NCBI GenBank assembly: GCA_020852655.1
Contig: JADZAI010000075.1
Location: forward strand, 1 to 55,303
Length of the DNA stretch: 55,303 nt
Reading direction: 5' to 3'
Origin: Alphaproteobacteria bacterium
GTDB taxonomy: Bacteria; Pseudomonadota; Alphaproteobacteria; Micropepsales; Micropepsaceae
The position numbers and the translations under genes are program-made. The stretch's first letter is position 1. Each line of letters begins with the position of its first letter. The notes beneath the pieces are model-generated. The model was given only the letters and a program-made list of their open reading frames with translations. It ran no database searches and was not told the DNA's origin. Positions 44,923 through 55,180 of the stretch are shown in pieces.

Positions 44923-45248
44923 CGAATCTGTCCTTGGTTGATTTGCCGCGCGCTTGTAGTCCGTGAAATGTAAAGCCGCAACACAAGCACAAGGTGTAAA
45001 CCATTATTGCCTGTGTCTTGCCTGTATCGGCCACGAAGGCAGCAAAGGCGGCGGGTCCCCATCAAGTTTCAGCGAGGGCCTTTGAACGCTCTCCGGAATG
45101 AGCGCCGAGAGTGGCCGGGCGCGAAAAGAAACCATGATATCAGTCGGTTAGACGCGTTCGCAGGCGTTTGCGGTTTTCGACACCAGATGTGGTGCGCCGG
45201 ATCATCCACTACGCTATAAGCCGCGCGGATCGTAATCCGAGAAGTGTC
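44923..45248. other. 326-base divergent intergenic region between mucR and glyA
   Basis: No coding frame is convincing. The mucR-proximal half is the least GC-rich part of the neighbourhood and includes TAAACCATTATTG near 44996-45008, the kind of sequence MucR proteins bind, so self-regulation is possible. It also holds a TTGCCTGT direct repeat (next entry), a small CACCA/TGGTG inverted repeat near 45181-45194 and TATAAG at 45215-45220, a possible -10 box for glyA. No glycine riboswitch is apparent. Confidence 0.5.
45007..45025. promoter_or_regulatory. TTGCCTGT direct repeats, candidate operator
   Basis: TTGCCTGT occurs at 45007-45014 and 45018-45025, an 11-base period that puts both copies on the same face of the helix, in the middle of the mucR-glyA divergent region. 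Confidence 0.35.
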
Positions 45249-46556
45249 ATGTCCCAGTCGCGCGCATCCCATCCGGCCGCCAGCTCCGGCCGCTTCTTCA
45301 CGGCGGATCTTGCCGAAGGCGATCCGGAACTGTTCGGTGCGATCGGCAAGGAACTCCGGCGCCAGCAGGACCAGATCGAACTGATCGCTTCGGAGAACAT
45401 CGTCTCGCGCGCTGTCCTGGAGGCGCAGGGCTCGGTGCTGACGAACAAATATGCCGAGGGCTACCCGGGCCGGCGCTACTATGGCGGCTGCGAATTCGTC
45501 GACATCGCCGAGACATTGGCAATCGACCGGGCCAAGGCGCTCTTCGACTGCAAGTTCGCCAATGTGCAGCCGCATTCGGGTGCGCAGGCGAACCAGGCCG
45601 TGTTCATGGCGCTGCTCCAGCCCGGCGACACCTTCATGGGCCTCAATCTCGCGGCCGGCGGACACCTGACGCACGGCGCGCCGGCCAACATGTCGGGCAA
45701 ATGGTTCAAACCGGTGCCGTATGGCGTGCGGCCCGACGACCACCGCATCGACTATGACGAGGTCGCGCGCCTCGCCGAACAGCACAAGCCGAAGCTGATC
45801 ATCACCGGCGGCTCGGCCTATCCCCGCCAGATCGACTTCGCCCGCTTCCGCCAGATCGCGGATTCGGTCGGCGCCTATTTCATGGTCGACATGGCGCATT
45901 TCGCCGGGCTCGTGGCCGGCGGCGCACATCCCAGCCCTCTGCCGCACGCTCATGTCGTCACGACGACCACCCACAAGACGCTGCGCGGCCCGCGTGGCGG
46001 CATGGTGCTCTCGAACGACGAAGACCTCGGCAAGAAGATCAACTCGGCCGTCTTCCCCGGTCTCCAGGGCGGGCCGCTGATGCATGTGATCGCCGCCAAG
46101 GCCGTCGCCTTCGGCGAAGCGCTGCGGCCGGATTTCAAGCTGTATGCGCAGCGGGTCGTGGAGAACGCCAGGGTACTCGCGGATACGCTGAAGGCCGGTG
46201 GCCTCGACATCGTCTCGGGCGGCACCGACACGCATCTGATGCTGGTCGACCTCAGGCCGAAGAAGGTGACCGGCAAGGTCGCCGAGCATGCGCTGGAGAG
46301 TGCGCACATCACGGCCAACAAGAACGGCATTCCGTTCGACCCTGAGAAGCCGACGCTCACCTCGGGCATCCGTCTCGGCTCGCCCGCCGGCACGACGCGC
46401 GGTTTTGGCACGGCGGAGTTCAAGCTGATCGGCGAGTTGATCGTCGAGGTGCTCGACAGCATCAACACCAATAATCCCGACGGCAACACGCTGGTGGTGG
46501 AACGCGTGAAGGCGCGGGCCGTCGAGCTCTGCCGCCGCTTTCCGATCTACGGCTGA
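45249..46556 (+). CDS. glyA: Serine hydroxymethyltransferase
   Basis: GlyA interconverts serine and glycine and charges tetrahydrofolate with one-carbon units. The 435-residue PLP enzyme has [45 protein letters not shown] and the PLP Lys243 in [18 protein letters not shown] at 45249 (MSQSRAS) is preferred; the frame is open from 45168 without conserved residues. Three bases separate it from nrdR, and it heads the riboflavin cluster. Confidence 0.96.
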   Translation: MSQSRASHPAASSGRFFTADLAEGDPELFGAIGKELRRQQDQIELIASENIVSRAVLEAQGSVLTNKYAEGYPGRRYYGGCEFVDIAETLAIDRAKALFDCKFANVQPHSGAQANQAVFMALLQPGDTFMGLNLAAGGHLTHGAPANMSGKWFKPVPYGVRPDDHRIDYDEVARLAEQHKPKLIITGGSAYPRQIDFARFRQIADSVGAYFMVDMAHFAGLVAGGAHPSPLPHAHVVTTTTHKTLRGPRGGMVLSNDEDLGKKINSAVFPGLQGGPLMHVIAAKAVAFGEALRPDFKLYAQRVVENARVLADTLKAGGLDIVSGGTDTHLMLVDLRPKKVTGKVAEHALESAHITANKNGIPFDPEKPTLTSGIRLGSPAGTTRGFGTAEFKLIGELIVEVLDSINTNNPDGNTLVVERVKARAVELCRRFPIYG

Positions 46557-46559
46557 GAC

Positions 46560-47039
46560 ATGCGCTGCCCGTTTTGCGGCTCTGACGAAACGCAGGTGAA
46601 GGACAGCCGTCCGACCGAGGACAATTCCGCCATCCGGCGGCGGCGGTCGTGCCCGGCCTGCAACTCGCGCTTCACGACCTTCGAACGGGTACAGCTCCGT
46701 GAACTGATGGTCGTGAAGTCGAACGGCAAGCGTCAGGTCTTCGACCGGGACAAGTTGTATCAATCGATCGACAAGGCCGTGCGCAAGCGCCCGGTCGAGA
46801 CGGAGCGTGTGGAGCGCCTGGTCTCCAGCATCGTGCGGCGCCTGGAAAGCATGGGCGAGACCGAGATTCCGTCCAAGGAGATCGGTGCGCTGGTGATGGA
46901 AGGGCTGAAGGCGCTCGATCCGGTCGCCTATGTCCGCTTCGCGTCGGTCTACCGGAATTTCCGCGAGGTCAACGACTTCGAGAAATTCGTCGACCAGCAA
47001 TATGGACGGGGCGGTGGCACAGGCCCCAACGAAGGCTGA
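46560..47039 (+). CDS. nrdR: Transcriptional repressor NrdR
   Basis: NrdR senses ATP/dATP and represses ribonucleotide reductase genes. The 159-residue protein has a four-Cys zinc ribbon (Cys3, Cys6, Cys31, Cys34) with [16 protein letters not shown] between, then an ATP-cone from about 49 to 139 ([16 protein letters not shown] to [13 protein letters not shown]). Order glyA-nrdR-ribD is normal in alphaproteobacteria. The 3' end overlaps the preferred ribD start by 38 bases. Confidence 0.97.
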   Translation: MRCPFCGSDETQVKDSRPTEDNSAIRRRRSCPACNSRFTTFERVQLRELMVVKSNGKRQVFDRDKLYQSIDKAVRKRPVETERVERLVSSIVRRLESMGETEIPSKEIGALVMEGLKALDPVAYVRFASVYRNFREVNDFEKFVDQQYGRGGGTGPNEG

Positions 47040-48132
47040 CCTCGCCCACATGCAGGCCGCGCTCGTGCTGGCGCGGCGCGGGCTGGGGACGACGTGGCCG
47101 AACCCGTCTGTCGGGTGCGTGATCGCCGATGCCGCCGGATATGTCGCCGGGCGCGGCACGACGCGTCCGGGCGGGCGCCCTCATGCCGAGACCGAGGCGC
47201 TGCGCCAGGCGGGGGAGGGTGCGCGCGGCGGTACGGCCTATGTCACGCTCGAGCCGTGTGCCCATCACGGCAAGACACCGCCTTGCGCCGATGCGCTGGT
47301 GGCGGCGGGAATCGCGCGCTGCGTCGTCGGTACGCAGGACCCCGACATGCGTACGGCGGGGCGGGGCCTTGCCGCGCTGAAGACCGCCGGCATCGGGGCG
47401 CTGGTCGGCGTGCTGGGGGCGGAGGCGCGCGAGGTCACGGCGGGGTTCCTCACGCGGGTCGAGAAGGGCAGGCCGCTTTTTCTTCTGAAGAGCGCCATGA
47501 CGCTGGACGGCCGGATCGCCGCGCACACCGGACGCAGCCGCTGGATCAGCGGCGAGGCCTCGCGCCAGCATGGCCATCTGCTGCGCGCCCAGTCCGATGC
47601 GATCCTCGTCGGAATCGGCACCGCCATGGCCGACGATCCGCAGCTCGACGTGCGCCTGGCCGGCCTTGAAGGCCGCAAGCCCGTTCGCATCGTCGCCGAC
47701 GCGCGGCTGCGCCTGCCGCTGACCTCCAGGCTGGCCCGGAGTGCCAGGCAGCAGCCGCTCTGGGTCCTGACCCGTGCCGGCGTCGATGAGGGCCGCGCCC
47801 GTGCCTTTCGCGAGCTTGGTGCCGAGGTCATTCCGACCGATATGCTGGCCAGCGGCGAGCTCGATCTCGCCGCCGCCGCGCAGGCCCTGGGAACACGCGG
47901 GCTGACAAGGGTGCTGGTGGAAGGCGGCGGCCGGGTGGCGGCATCGCTGATCCGGGCGCGCCTGGTCGATCGCATCGTCGTGTTCCGCGCCGGGCTCGTC
48001 ATGGGCGGCGACGGAATGGCGTCGGTCGCGGCGATGGGCGTTGAAGACCCGGCTGCGGCGGCACATTTCACCTTGCAGAGCGTCGCGCGCATCGGCGACG
48101 ACATTCTGGAAACCTGGGCGGCGCGCGCGTAG
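47002..48132 (+). CDS. ribD: Riboflavin deaminase/reductase RibD
   Basis: A 376-residue bifunctional enzyme for the second and third steps of riboflavin synthesis. The deaminase domain has the zinc site HAE at 61-63 and [11 protein letters not shown] with Cys86 and Cys95. The reductase domain starts near 157 with [15 protein letters not shown] and includes [15 protein letters not shown] and [17 protein letters not shown] at 47002 overlaps nrdR and retains the conserved [12 protein letters not shown] helix; ATG at 47050 would cut into it. Confidence 0.93.
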   Translation: MDGAVAQAPTKADLAHMQAALVLARRGLGTTWPNPSVGCVIADAAGYVAGRGTTRPGGRPHAETEALRQAGEGARGGTAYVTLEPCAHHGKTPPCADALVAAGIARCVVGTQDPDMRTAGRGLAALKTAGIGALVGVLGAEAREVTAGFLTRVEKGRPLFLLKSAMTLDGRIAAHTGRSRWISGEASRQHGHLLRAQSDAILVGIGTAMADDPQLDVRLAGLEGRKPVRIVADARLRLPLTSRLARSARQQPLWVLTRAGVDEGRARAFRELGAEVIPTDMLASGELDLAAAAQALGTRGLTRVLVEGGGRVAASLIRARLVDRIVVFRAGLVMGGDGMASVAAMGVEDPAAAAHFTLQSVARIGDDILETWAARA

Positions 48133-48141
48133 AAGGCCACA

Positions 48142-48741
48142 ATGTTCACCGGCATCATCACAGACCGAGGTCGCGTCCGCGCCATCTCCAAGCCCGCCGA
48201 CACGCTGATCGAGATCGAGACGTCCTACGATGTCGCGCGCATCGCGATCGGCGCCTCCATCGCGTGCTCCGGCCCGTGCCTCACCGTCGTTCGCCGCGGC
48301 GTGACGGACGGCCAGGGCTGGTTCGCCGTCGAGGCGTCGGCGGAGACGCTGTCGAAGACGACACTGGAGGACTGGCGCGTCGGCACGCCGATCAACCTGG
48401 AGCGCGCGCTCAAGGTCGGCGACGAGCTTGGCGGCCATATCGTGAGCGGCCACGTCGACGGGGTCGGCCGGGTCGCATCCATCACGCCCGAGGGCGGGTC
48501 CTGGCGCTTCAAGTTCGACGCTCCGGCGGAGCTGATGCGCTACATCGCGCAGAAGGGCTCGATCGCCGTCGACGGCGTCTCGCTCACGGTGAACGAGGTC
48601 GAGGGCATCACGTTCGGCGTCAACATCATTCCACATACCTTCGCGGAAACGACCTTCGGCCGGATGACGCAGGGGCAGCGTATCAATCTGGAGATCGATA
48701 CGCTGGCGCGCTACGTGGACCGTATCAGAACTGCGAACTGA
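48142..48741 (+). CDS. ribE: Riboflavin synthase alpha subunit
   Basis: A 199-residue enzyme that dismutates two 6,7-dimethyl-8-ribityllumazine molecules to riboflavin and the pyrimidine precursor. It has the two similar lumazine-binding halves, beginning MFTGIITDRGRV and LGGHIVSGHVDGVGRV, with CSGPCLTVV in the first half matching SIAVDGVSLTVNEV in the second. It lies nine bases behind ribD. Confidence 0.95.
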   Translation: MFTGIITDRGRVRAISKPADTLIEIETSYDVARIAIGASIACSGPCLTVVRRGVTDGQGWFAVEASAETLSKTTLEDWRVGTPINLERALKVGDELGGHIVSGHVDGVGRVASITPEGGSWRFKFDAPAELMRYIAQKGSIAVDGVSLTVNEVEGITFGVNIIPHTFAETTFGRMTQGQRINLEIDTLARYVDRIRTAN

Positions 48742-48746
48742 GGCGC

Positions 48747-49877
48747 ATGCCGCCCATGAACGAGTATCACGACTACATCTCCTCCATCGAAGACGTCATC
48801 GAGGATGCGCGCAACGGGCGCATGTTCATTCTCGTCGATGCCGAGGATCGCGAAAACGAGGGCGACCTCGTCATCCCCGCCCAGATGGTGACGCCGCAGG
48901 CGATCAACTTCATGGCGCGGTTCGGGCGCGGCCTCATCTGCCTTGCACTGACGGGAGAGCGGGCGAGCCAGCTACGCCTCAATCCGATGAGCCAGGAGAA
49001 CCGCACGCCGCTCGGCACGGCGTTCACGGTCTCCATCGAGGCGAAGGAAGGCATCTCGACGGGAATCTCGGCGCATGACCGCGCCCATACCGTGACGGTG
49101 GCGATCGATCCGACCAAGGGCGCCGACGACATCGTCTCGCCCGGACATGTCTTTCCGCTGGTCGCGCGGCGCGGCGGCGTTCTCGTGCGGACCGGCCACA
49201 CGGAGGCGGCCGTCGATATCGCGCGTCTGGCCGGCCTCTATCCGGCCGGCGTGATCTGCGAGATCATGAACGACGACGGCACGATGGCGCGGCTGCCCGA
49301 CCTGATCGCCTTCGCCCAGCACCACAATCTGCGCATCGGCACGATCGCCGACCTCATCGCCTATCGCCGCCGCTACGATCATCCGATCAAGCGCCAGCAC
49401 GAGAACGAGATCGAGAGCGACTACGGCGGCACGTTCAAGGTCTATGTTTACGTGAACGAACTCGACGGCGCGGAGCATATCGCGCTGGTGAAGGGCGACC
49501 TGACGACCCCGGAGCCCGTGCTCGTCCGTATGCATGCGGTGAACGTGTTCCACGACCTGCTCGGCGTCAGTCTCGGGCGGCAGGACCTGCTGCGCCAGGC
49601 GATGCGCGAGATTTCGGAAGAGGGCAGGGGCGTGCTCGTGCTCATCCGCGACACGAAGGACACGACCGTCGCCGAGATGGGCCGCCGCCAGCAAGACAAG
49701 ACGATCAAGGATACCGCGATGCTGAAGGAATACGGCGTCGGCGCGCAGATCCTCGTCGATCTCGGCGTCCACACCATGAGGCTGCTCTCGCGCTCGGAAG
49801 CGCAAAAGCCCGTCGGCCTCGAAGGCTATGGGCTCGAAATCATCGGCCGGCGGGACATTCCCAAGGAGCGAAAATAG
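48747..49877 (+). CDS. ribB: RibBX: DHBP synthase fused to an inactive GTP cyclohydrolase II-like domain
   Basis: The N-terminal 200 residues are 3,4-dihydroxy-2-butanone 4-phosphate synthase: [12 protein letters not shown] at 31-42 and [25 protein letters not shown] are intact, so this half should work. The C-terminal 165 residues align with GTP cyclohydrolase II, but the zinc-binding Cys set is gone: where active enzymes have an HSECLTGD...RCDCG pattern this one reads [19 protein letters not shown]. The fusion is a described alphaproteobacterial variant (RibBX); a real RibA must be encoded elsewhere. ATG at 48747 is used; ATG at 48756 is equally possible. Confidence 0.9.
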   Translation: MPPMNEYHDYISSIEDVIEDARNGRMFILVDAEDRENEGDLVIPAQMVTPQAINFMARFGRGLICLALTGERASQLRLNPMSQENRTPLGTAFTVSIEAKEGISTGISAHDRAHTVTVAIDPTKGADDIVSPGHVFPLVARRGGVLVRTGHTEAAVDIARLAGLYPAGVICEIMNDDGTMARLPDLIAFAQHHNLRIGTIADLIAYRRRYDHPIKRQHENEIESDYGGTFKVYVYVNELDGAEHIALVKGDLTTPEPVLVRMHAVNVFHDLLGVSLGRQDLLRQAMREISEEGRGVLVLIRDTKDTTVAEMGRRQQDKTIKDTAMLKEYGVGAQILVDLGVHTMRLLSRSEAQKPVGLEGYGLEIIGRRDIPKERK

Positions 49878-49879
49878 TC

Positions 49880-50338
49880 ATGGCCAAGGGACCTCACCTC
49901 CTGCTCGTCGAGGCGCGCTTCTACGACGATATCTCAGACGGGCTGCTCGAAGGTGCGAAGCTCGCGCTCGACGCCGCCAACGCGACCTATGACCGCATGA
50001 TCGTGCCGGGCGCGCTCGAAATCCCCTATGCGATCCGCATGGCGGCCGAGGCTTCGGACGAAGGTTCGATCCAGAAGCCCTATGACGGTTATGTCGCGCT
50101 CGGCTGCGTCATTCGCGGCGAGACGACGCATTACGAGATCGTCTCCGAACAGTCGGCGCGCGGCATCATGGACCTGACGCTGGAAGGCCTGGCCATCGGC
50201 AACGGCATCCTGACGGTCGAAAACGAAGAACAGGCCTGGGAACGCGCGAGCGCCGAGAAGCTGGACAAGGGCGGCGGCGCGGCTGCGGCGGCGCTGGCGA
50301 TGATCACGATCCGCCGAAAGCTGGGCCTCGGCGAATGA
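49880..50338 (+). CDS. ribH: 6,7-dimethyl-8-ribityllumazine synthase
   Basis: RibH condenses the RibBX product with the RibD/RibD-phosphatase product to lumazine, the substrate of RibE. The 152-residue protein has the aromatic phosphate-contact region [21 protein letters not shown] at 42-49 and His84 in [11 protein letters not shown]. Two bases separate it from ribBX and it overlaps nusB by ATGA. A C-terminal [10 protein letters not shown] segment is normal. Confidence 0.96.
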   Translation: MAKGPHLLLVEARFYDDISDGLLEGAKLALDAANATYDRMIVPGALEIPYAIRMAAEASDEGSIQKPYDGYVALGCVIRGETTHYEIVSEQSARGIMDLTLEGLAIGNGILTVENEEQAWERASAEKLDKGGGAAAAALAMITIRRKLGLGE

Positions 50339-50814
50339 GCAAGGACCGCCTTACGCGCAGCCGGGCCCGCTTTGCGGCTGCGCAGGCGCTGTACCAGATG
50401 GACCTGTCCGGCGAGGATACGGATCAGGTCGTCGACGAATTTCTGAGCCACCGTCTCGGGTTTGATCGCGACGGCGAGCAGGGTGAGGCCCTCGCGGAAG
50501 CCGACGAGACGCTGTTCCGCGCCATCGTGAACGGTGTCGTCGGCAAGCAGGTCGAGATCGACAAATCGCTCGCCTCGGCGCTCAGCGAAGGCTGGCCGCT
50601 CGAACGGATCGACGCAACGCTGCGGGCGCTGCTGCGTGCGGCGACGTTCGAACTTCTCGGCACTGCCGACACGCCTGCCAGGGTCATCCTGGACGAGTAT
50701 GTGAAGGTCGCCGACGCCTTTTTCGGCGGCGCCGAAGTCGGCTTCGCGAACGGCGTGTTGAACACGCTGGCGCGCCGGACCCGTCCGGCGGAGTTCGGCC
50801 TGCCGGCCACGTGA
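50335..50814 (+). CDS. nusB: Transcription antitermination factor NusB
   Basis: NusB with NusE binds boxA RNA for antitermination in rRNA operons. The 159-residue all-helical protein has [46 protein letters not shown] and the C-terminal [26 protein letters not shown], which are family marks. It is coupled on both sides, to ribH and to thiL, the normal ribH-nusB-thiL order. Confidence 0.95.
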   Translation: MSKDRLTRSRARFAAAQALYQMDLSGEDTDQVVDEFLSHRLGFDRDGEQGEALAEADETLFRAIVNGVVGKQVEIDKSLASALSEGWPLERIDATLRALLRAATFELLGTADTPARVILDEYVKVADAFFGGAEVGFANGVLNTLARRTRPAEFGLPAT

Positions 50815-51797
50815 GCGGGCAGGGCGGCGAATTCGGCCTCATCGCGCGCTATTTCGCGCCGCTGGCGAAGTCGGCACCCGGCGCCCTCGGCCTTCTCGAT
50901 GACGCCGCGCTACTTCCCACCTCTCGACAGGGCGTGGTGACGACGGCGGACGCCATCGTCGCCGGCGTGCACTTCCTGCCTGACGATCCGCCCGAGACGA
51001 TCGCGCGCAAGCTGCTCCGGGTGAACCTCTCCGACATCGCGGCGAAAGGGGCGCGTGCCTTCGGCTATGTGCTGACCGCAGCCTTCCCACGCGACGTGAC
51101 GCCGCGCTGGCTCGCGGCCTTCGCCCGCGGGCTGAAGGCGGACCAGGCGCATTTCGGCATCCACCTCTACGGCGGCGACACCGTCGCGACGCCGGGGCCG
51201 GCGACGTTCAGCGTCACGATGTTCGGGCATCCGGGCAAGGCGATGGTCCGCCGGGCGGGTGCGCTGCCGGGCGATCTTGTCTGCGTCACCGGCACGATCG
51301 GCGACGGCGGCCTCGGCCTCGCCGAGCTGCGCGCGCCCCATCGCGGCCTGTCGCCGGCGCAGCGCAGATTCCTCGTCGCGCGCTACCGCATCCCCCAGCC
51401 GCGCACGCGCTTCGGCGAGGCGTTGTCGCGCTTTGCCTCGTCAGGCCTCGATGTCTCCGACGGACTGGTCCAGGACCTCACCCATATCGCCGACGTGTCG
51501 GGCGTGCGCCTTGTCATGCGCAGCGAGGACGTGCCGCTGTCAGCCGCCGCGGCGGCGCTCGTGAAGGCTGACCCTGGCCTGCGGGCGCGGCTGCTGACCG
51601 CCGGCGACGATTACGAAATCGCCTTCACCGTCCCGAAGCGCCGCCTCGCGGCCTGCAAGGCGGCGGCGCTGAAGGCGCGTACGCGCGTCACGGTGATCGG
51701 CACGGTCGAGGCCGGGCAGGGCGTGGCCGTCTTGGGCCGTGACGGCAAGGCGCTGGCGCTCACAGGCGGCGGCTACGACCACTTCCGGAGCCGCTAA
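50811..51797 (+). CDS. thiL: Thiamine-monophosphate kinase
   Basis: ThiL phosphorylates thiamine monophosphate to the active cofactor thiamine diphosphate. The 328-residue protein has GEFGLIARYFAPLA, the metal-binding DDAALL, TADAIVAGVHF, the RVNLSDIAAKGARAFGY block, YGGDTVATPGP and GDGGLGLAELRA. GTG at 50811 is coupled to nusB by GTGA. No other thi gene is near. Confidence 0.94.
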   Translation: MSGQGGEFGLIARYFAPLAKSAPGALGLLDDAALLPTSRQGVVTTADAIVAGVHFLPDDPPETIARKLLRVNLSDIAAKGARAFGYVLTAAFPRDVTPRWLAAFARGLKADQAHFGIHLYGGDTVATPGPATFSVTMFGHPGKAMVRRAGALPGDLVCVTGTIGDGGLGLAELRAPHRGLSPAQRRFLVARYRIPQPRTRFGEALSRFASSGLDVSDGLVQDLTHIADVSGVRLVMRSEDVPLSAAAAALVKADPGLRARLLTAGDDYEIAFTVPKRRLAACKAAALKARTRVTVIGTVEAGQGVAVLGRDGKALALTGGGYDHFRSR

Positions 51798-51832
51798 CGC
51801 GACCTTAAGCGCGCCGGAGCCAAGGTCCGGCC

Positions 51833-52324
51833 ATGCGTCTCGCCGTCCTCGCCTTCGCGTCCCTGCTAGCGCTCGCGCCGCCCGCCTTCGCCTCCGGTGC
51901 GCCTGCGAAAACCGGCGATGATTCGAACCTCGTGGTCGAGATGCCGATGCTGGTGGCGCCGGTAACGGTGAACGGCCACCTCTATCACTACGCCTATATG
52001 CGCGTGATGTTTCAGGCGGCGGATGTCGAATCCGCCCACAAGGCGCGCGACAAGGTGCCCTTCATCCTCGACGCCATGCTGCGGGACACCCATCGCCAGT
52101 CCATCGCACTGAACGGCGACCCGCAGATTATCGACGGCGAGGGTCTGAAGCAGCGCCTGATGAAGGTGGCGACCTCCGTGGTGGGCGAGGGTGCCCTTAC
52201 GTCCATCTCGTTCCGGGACACCATCCAGACCGACGATCCCGAGGCAAACCAGGCTGCCGAGGCCGCAGCGGCCGAGCATGCCGCAGCGGAACCTGCTGCG
52301 GCCGAGAAACCAGCCGAGCACTGA
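51833..52324 (+). CDS. Exported protein of unknown function
   Basis: A 163-residue protein with a clear signal peptide (MRLAVLAFASLLALAPPAFA, cleavage near 20-21). The mature part has a compact domain with VEMPMLVAPVTVNGHLYHYAYMR-type strands, a helix AHKARDKVPFILDAMLRDTHR and a strand ending SISFRDTIQT, resembling in outline the periplasmic domain of FliL-like proteins. The last 30 residues are low-complexity Ala/Glu. No family is recognised with certainty. It lies 35 bases behind thiL and may belong to its operon. Confidence 0.7.
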   Translation: MRLAVLAFASLLALAPPAFASGAPAKTGDDSNLVVEMPMLVAPVTVNGHLYHYAYMRVMFQAADVESAHKARDKVPFILDAMLRDTHRQSIALNGDPQIIDGEGLKQRLMKVATSVVGEGALTSISFRDTIQTDDPEANQAAEAAAAEHAAAEPAAAEKPAEH

Positions 52325-52367
52325 TACTTGCCGTCAGACGTTGCCTTGAGGGGCGGCATTTGGCATA

Positions 52368-52393
52368 AGCCCCGCGCTTCGCAGCGGGGGGCT
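52368..52393. repeat. GC-rich hairpin upstream of hppA
   Basis: AGCCCCGC (52368-52375) can pair with the GCGGGGGGCT segment (52384-52393) around CTTCGC. It has no T-run on either strand, so it may be an mRNA 3' stem for the preceding gene or part of the hppA leader. Confidence 0.35.
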
Positions 52394-52513
52394 GGTCCAT
52401 TGCGACCATAGGGGTTGTCCGCTGCCGCTCGGATGGAAGCGGCTTCTAAACGGCGCAAAAAGCGCCCGCCGACCGGCCAAGTCCGACCTTCGAAACCAAT
52501 CGAGAGGTCATCC

Positions 52514-54682
52514 GTGGATCCAAATATTGTCATATGGGCCACGATCGGCTGCGGCATCGCAGCGATCGCGTACGGCCTGTGGGCGACGAGTTCGATTCTC
52601 GCCCAGAGCGCGGGCAATGCCCGCATGCAGGAAATCGCAGCCGCCATTCAGGAAGGCGCCAACGCCTACCTGAACCGCCAGTACACGACGATCGGTCTTG
52701 TCGGCGTGCTCGTTGCGGTTCTCGTCGGCGTGCTCTTCGGGCCGCTGGTCGCCGTCGGCTTCCTCGTCGGCGCGATCCTCTCCGGCATCGCCGGCTATGT
52801 CGGCATGATCGTGTCGGTCCGGGCCAACGTGCGCACGACCGAAGCCTCGCGCCTCGGCCTGGCGCAGGGCCTCTCGACCGCCTTCAAGGCGGGCGCCATC
52901 ACCGGCATGCTGGTGGCCGGCCTCGCGCTGCTCGGGGTCACGGTCTATTTCTACCTGCTGACCGGCCCGATGGGCTTTGCGCCGAGCGACCGTGTCGTCG
53001 TCGACGCGCTCGTGGCGCTCGGCTTCGGCGCCTCGCTGATCTCGATCTTCGCCCGTCTCGGCGGCGGCATCTTCACCAAGGGTGCGGACGTCGGCGGCGA
53101 CATGGTCGGCAAGGTCGAGGCGGGTATTCCCGAAGATGACCCGCGCAACCCCGCCACGATCGCCGACAACGTGGGCGACAACGTGGGCGACTGCGCCGGC
53201 ATGGCGGCGGACCTCTTCGAGACCTACGCGGTAACCGCGGTCGCCACGATGGTTCTCGCTACCATCTTCTTCGCCGGTTCGCCTGCGCTGCTTCCGATGA
53301 TGCTGCTCCCGCTCGCCATCGGCGGCGTCTGCATCCTCACCTCGATCGCCGGCACGTTCTTCGTCCGCCTCGGCGCCTCGAAGAACATCATGGGCGCCCT
53401 CTACAAGGGCCTCATCGCCACAGGCGTCCTGTCGATCGGCGCGCTTGCCGGCGTCGTCGCCGTGATGATCCCGGGCGGCTTCGGTGCGCAGTTCAGCTAT
53501 GAAGCGTTCGGCGCGACCTTCGCCTTCACCGGCACGACCATCTTCATCTGCGGCGTCATCGGCCTCGTCGTCACGGCGCTGATCGTGATGGTCACCGAGT
53601 ACTACACCGGCACGGGCAAGCGCCCGGTCGTCTCGATCGCCCAGGCGTCGGTCACCGGCCACGGCACCAACGTCATCCAGGGCCTCGCGGTCTCGATGGA
53701 ATCGACGGCGCTGCCGGTCGTGATCATCATCGGCGGCATCATCGGCTGCTACCTCCTCGCCGGTCTCTTCGGCCTGGCGATCGCCACGGCGACCATGCTG
53801 TCGCTCGCCGGCATGATCGTCGCGCTCGATGCCTTCGGCCCGGTCACCGACAACGCCGGCGGCATCGCCGAAATGTCGGGCCTCGACAAGGAAGTCCGCC
53901 ACACGACGGACGCCCTCGACGCGGTCGGCAACACGACGAAGGCGGTCACCAAGGGCTATGCGATCGGCTCGGCCGGTCTCGGCGCGCTGGTGCTGTTCGC
54001 GGCCTACACCTCGGACATCCAGCACTTCATCGGCGAAGCGAAGCCGGGCACTTTCTTCGAAGGCATCCGTTCGCTGACCTTCTCGCTGTCGAGCCCTTGG
54101 GTCGTCGTCGGCCTGCTGATCGGCGGTCTGCTGCCTTACCTCTTCGGCGGCATGGCCATGACCGCCGTGGGCCGCGCGGCGCAGGCGGTGGTCGAGGAAG
54201 TCCGCCGCCAGTTCAAGGCGATGCCCGGCATCATGCAGGGCACCCAGAAGCCTGACTACGGCAAGGCCGTGGACATGCTGACCAAGGCGGCCATCCGCGA
54301 GATGATCGTCCCGTCGCTGCTGCCCGTGCTGTCGCCGATCGTGCTGTTCTTCGCCGTCCGCTACATTTCGGGCGACAAGGCAGCGGCGCTCGAGGCGGTT
54401 GGCGCCATGCTGCTCGGCGTCATCGTCACCGGCATCTTCGTCGCCATCTCGATGACCTCGGGCGGCGGCGCCTGGGACAACGCCAAGAAGTCCTTCGAAG
54501 ACGGCTTCGTCGACAAGGACGGCGTGAAGCACCTGAAGGGTTCGGACGCCCACAAGTCGTCCGTCACCGGCGACACCGTCGGCGACCCGTACAAGGACAC
54601 AGCCGGACCGGCGGTGAACCCGCTGATCAAGATCACCAACATCGTGGCCCTGCTGTTGCTGGGCGCGCTGGCGCACTTCTAA
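52514..54682 (+). CDS. hppA: K+-insensitive H+-translocating pyrophosphatase
   Basis: A 722-residue membrane pump that uses pyrophosphate hydrolysis to export protons across the inner membrane. It has about 16 membrane segments; the substrate loop has [40 protein letters not shown] and the C-terminal [20 protein letters not shown]. Lys in [10 protein letters not shown] (about residue 476) marks the K+-insensitive class, whose K+-dependent relatives have Ala there. GTG at 52514 has GAGAGG upstream at 52502-52507; a longer frame from 52415 is basic and not conserved. The gene is monocistronic with a strong terminator. Confidence 0.96.
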   Translation: MDPNIVIWATIGCGIAAIAYGLWATSSILAQSAGNARMQEIAAAIQEGANAYLNRQYTTIGLVGVLVAVLVGVLFGPLVAVGFLVGAILSGIAGYVGMIVSVRANVRTTEASRLGLAQGLSTAFKAGAITGMLVAGLALLGVTVYFYLLTGPMGFAPSDRVVVDALVALGFGASLISIFARLGGGIFTKGADVGGDMVGKVEAGIPEDDPRNPATIADNVGDNVGDCAGMAADLFETYAVTAVATMVLATIFFAGSPALLPMMLLPLAIGGVCILTSIAGTFFVRLGASKNIMGALYKGLIATGVLSIGALAGVVAVMIPGGFGAQFSYEAFGATFAFTGTTIFICGVIGLVVTALIVMVTEYYTGTGKRPVVSIAQASVTGHGTNVIQGLAVSMESTALPVVIIIGGIIGCYLLAGLFGLAIATATMLSLAGMIVALDAFGPVTDNAGGIAEMSGLDKEVRHTTDALDAVGNTTKAVTKGYAIGSAGLGALVLFAAYTSDIQHFIGEAKPGTFFEGIRSLTFSLSSPWVVVGLLIGGLLPYLFGGMAMTAVGRAAQAVVEEVRRQFKAMPGIMQGTQKPDYGKAVDMLTKAAIREMIVPSLLPVLSPIVLFFAVRYISGDKAAALEAVGAMLLGVIVTGIFVAISMTSGGGAWDNAKKSFEDGFVDKDGVKHLKGSDAHKSSVTGDTVGDPYKDTAGPAVNPLIKITNIVALLLLGALAHF

Positions 54683-54705
54683 GCCAGCCGGCAATCGAAA
54701 GAGGG

Positions 54706-54737
54706 AAGGGCGCGGAGCAATCCGCGCCCTTTCTTCT
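54706..54737 (+). terminator. Intrinsic terminator after hppA
   Basis: AAGGGCGCGGA (54706-54716) pairs perfectly with TCCGCGCCCTT (54721-54731) around a GCAA tetraloop and is followed by TCTTCT. It lies 23 bases after the hppA stop. Confidence 0.92.
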
Positions 54738-54843
54738 ATTGTGTGTTCTCCCCTGTTGGAGGCTAAGGCGCGGATTAACAGAGCGGCGTCACAGTGCGCG
54801 TTAGCAGGTTCTCGATGTTGATCCGACCAGATGCGTGGCGGTG

Positions 54844-55146
54844 CTACAAAATATTGCTTTTGCCCAAGTTGCACGGCTCGCAAAGAGTCTGAAGGTTATC
54901 GTCGATGGTTTCTCCGCCGACGCTCCAGGCCCTGATGTGGTCGATGTGCAGTAGAAGACCCGGCATCGAGGCTGGGCTTGCCCCGCAGGCACGACACGAG
55001 AAATTGTCGCGCTTAAGCACGCGAAATCGCATTCTAAGGGAAGGGCTTCGACTCGTTCGACGCTCACTATCTATCTCAGCAGCAGAACTAGGAGGCCTTT
55101 CATCTCGAGCGTTTGCGTAGGTAACAAATTGCGAGAGAGCATCCAT
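54844..55146 (-). CDS. HNH endonuclease, probably 5'-truncated by an IS
   Basis: A 100-residue protein with a complete small HNH domain: Cys51 and Cys54 in CRACG, HIDH at 67-70, Asn84 in DDNLQTLC, Cys89 and Cys92, then NLGKSN. It should bind zinc and cleave DNA. The frame stays open upstream of the ATG at 55144-55146: host codons back to 55180 read AYRRRFQSW, which continues the helical repeat that precedes the HNH domain in longer relatives. At 55181 the insertion sequence begins. The original gene was probably longer at its 5' end, and the present ATG may be an internal Met. No defence partner gene is visible before the IS. Confidence 0.72.
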   Translation of the reverse strand: MDALSQFVTYANARDERPPSSAAEIDSERRTSRSPSLRMRFRVLKRDNFSCRACGASPASMPGLLLHIDHIRAWSVGGETIDDNLQTLCEPCNLGKSNIL

Positions 55147-55180
55147 CCAAGACTGAAATCGTCGCCGGTAGGCACCTTGA

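Noticed and set aside
44923..45248. A glycine riboswitch upstream of glyA
   Set aside because: I could not find the tandem conserved cores or a terminator/SD switch in this interval.
45069..48636. Long antisense frames opposite glyA, nrdR, ribD and ribE
   Set aside because: Same high-GC shadow effect; no conserved motif, and well-known genes cover the other strand.
52508..54883. A 791-codon open frame antisense to hppA
   Set aside because: Composition is almost only Asp, Glu, Arg, Gly and His with no domain; it mirrors the hydrophobic codons of hppA.
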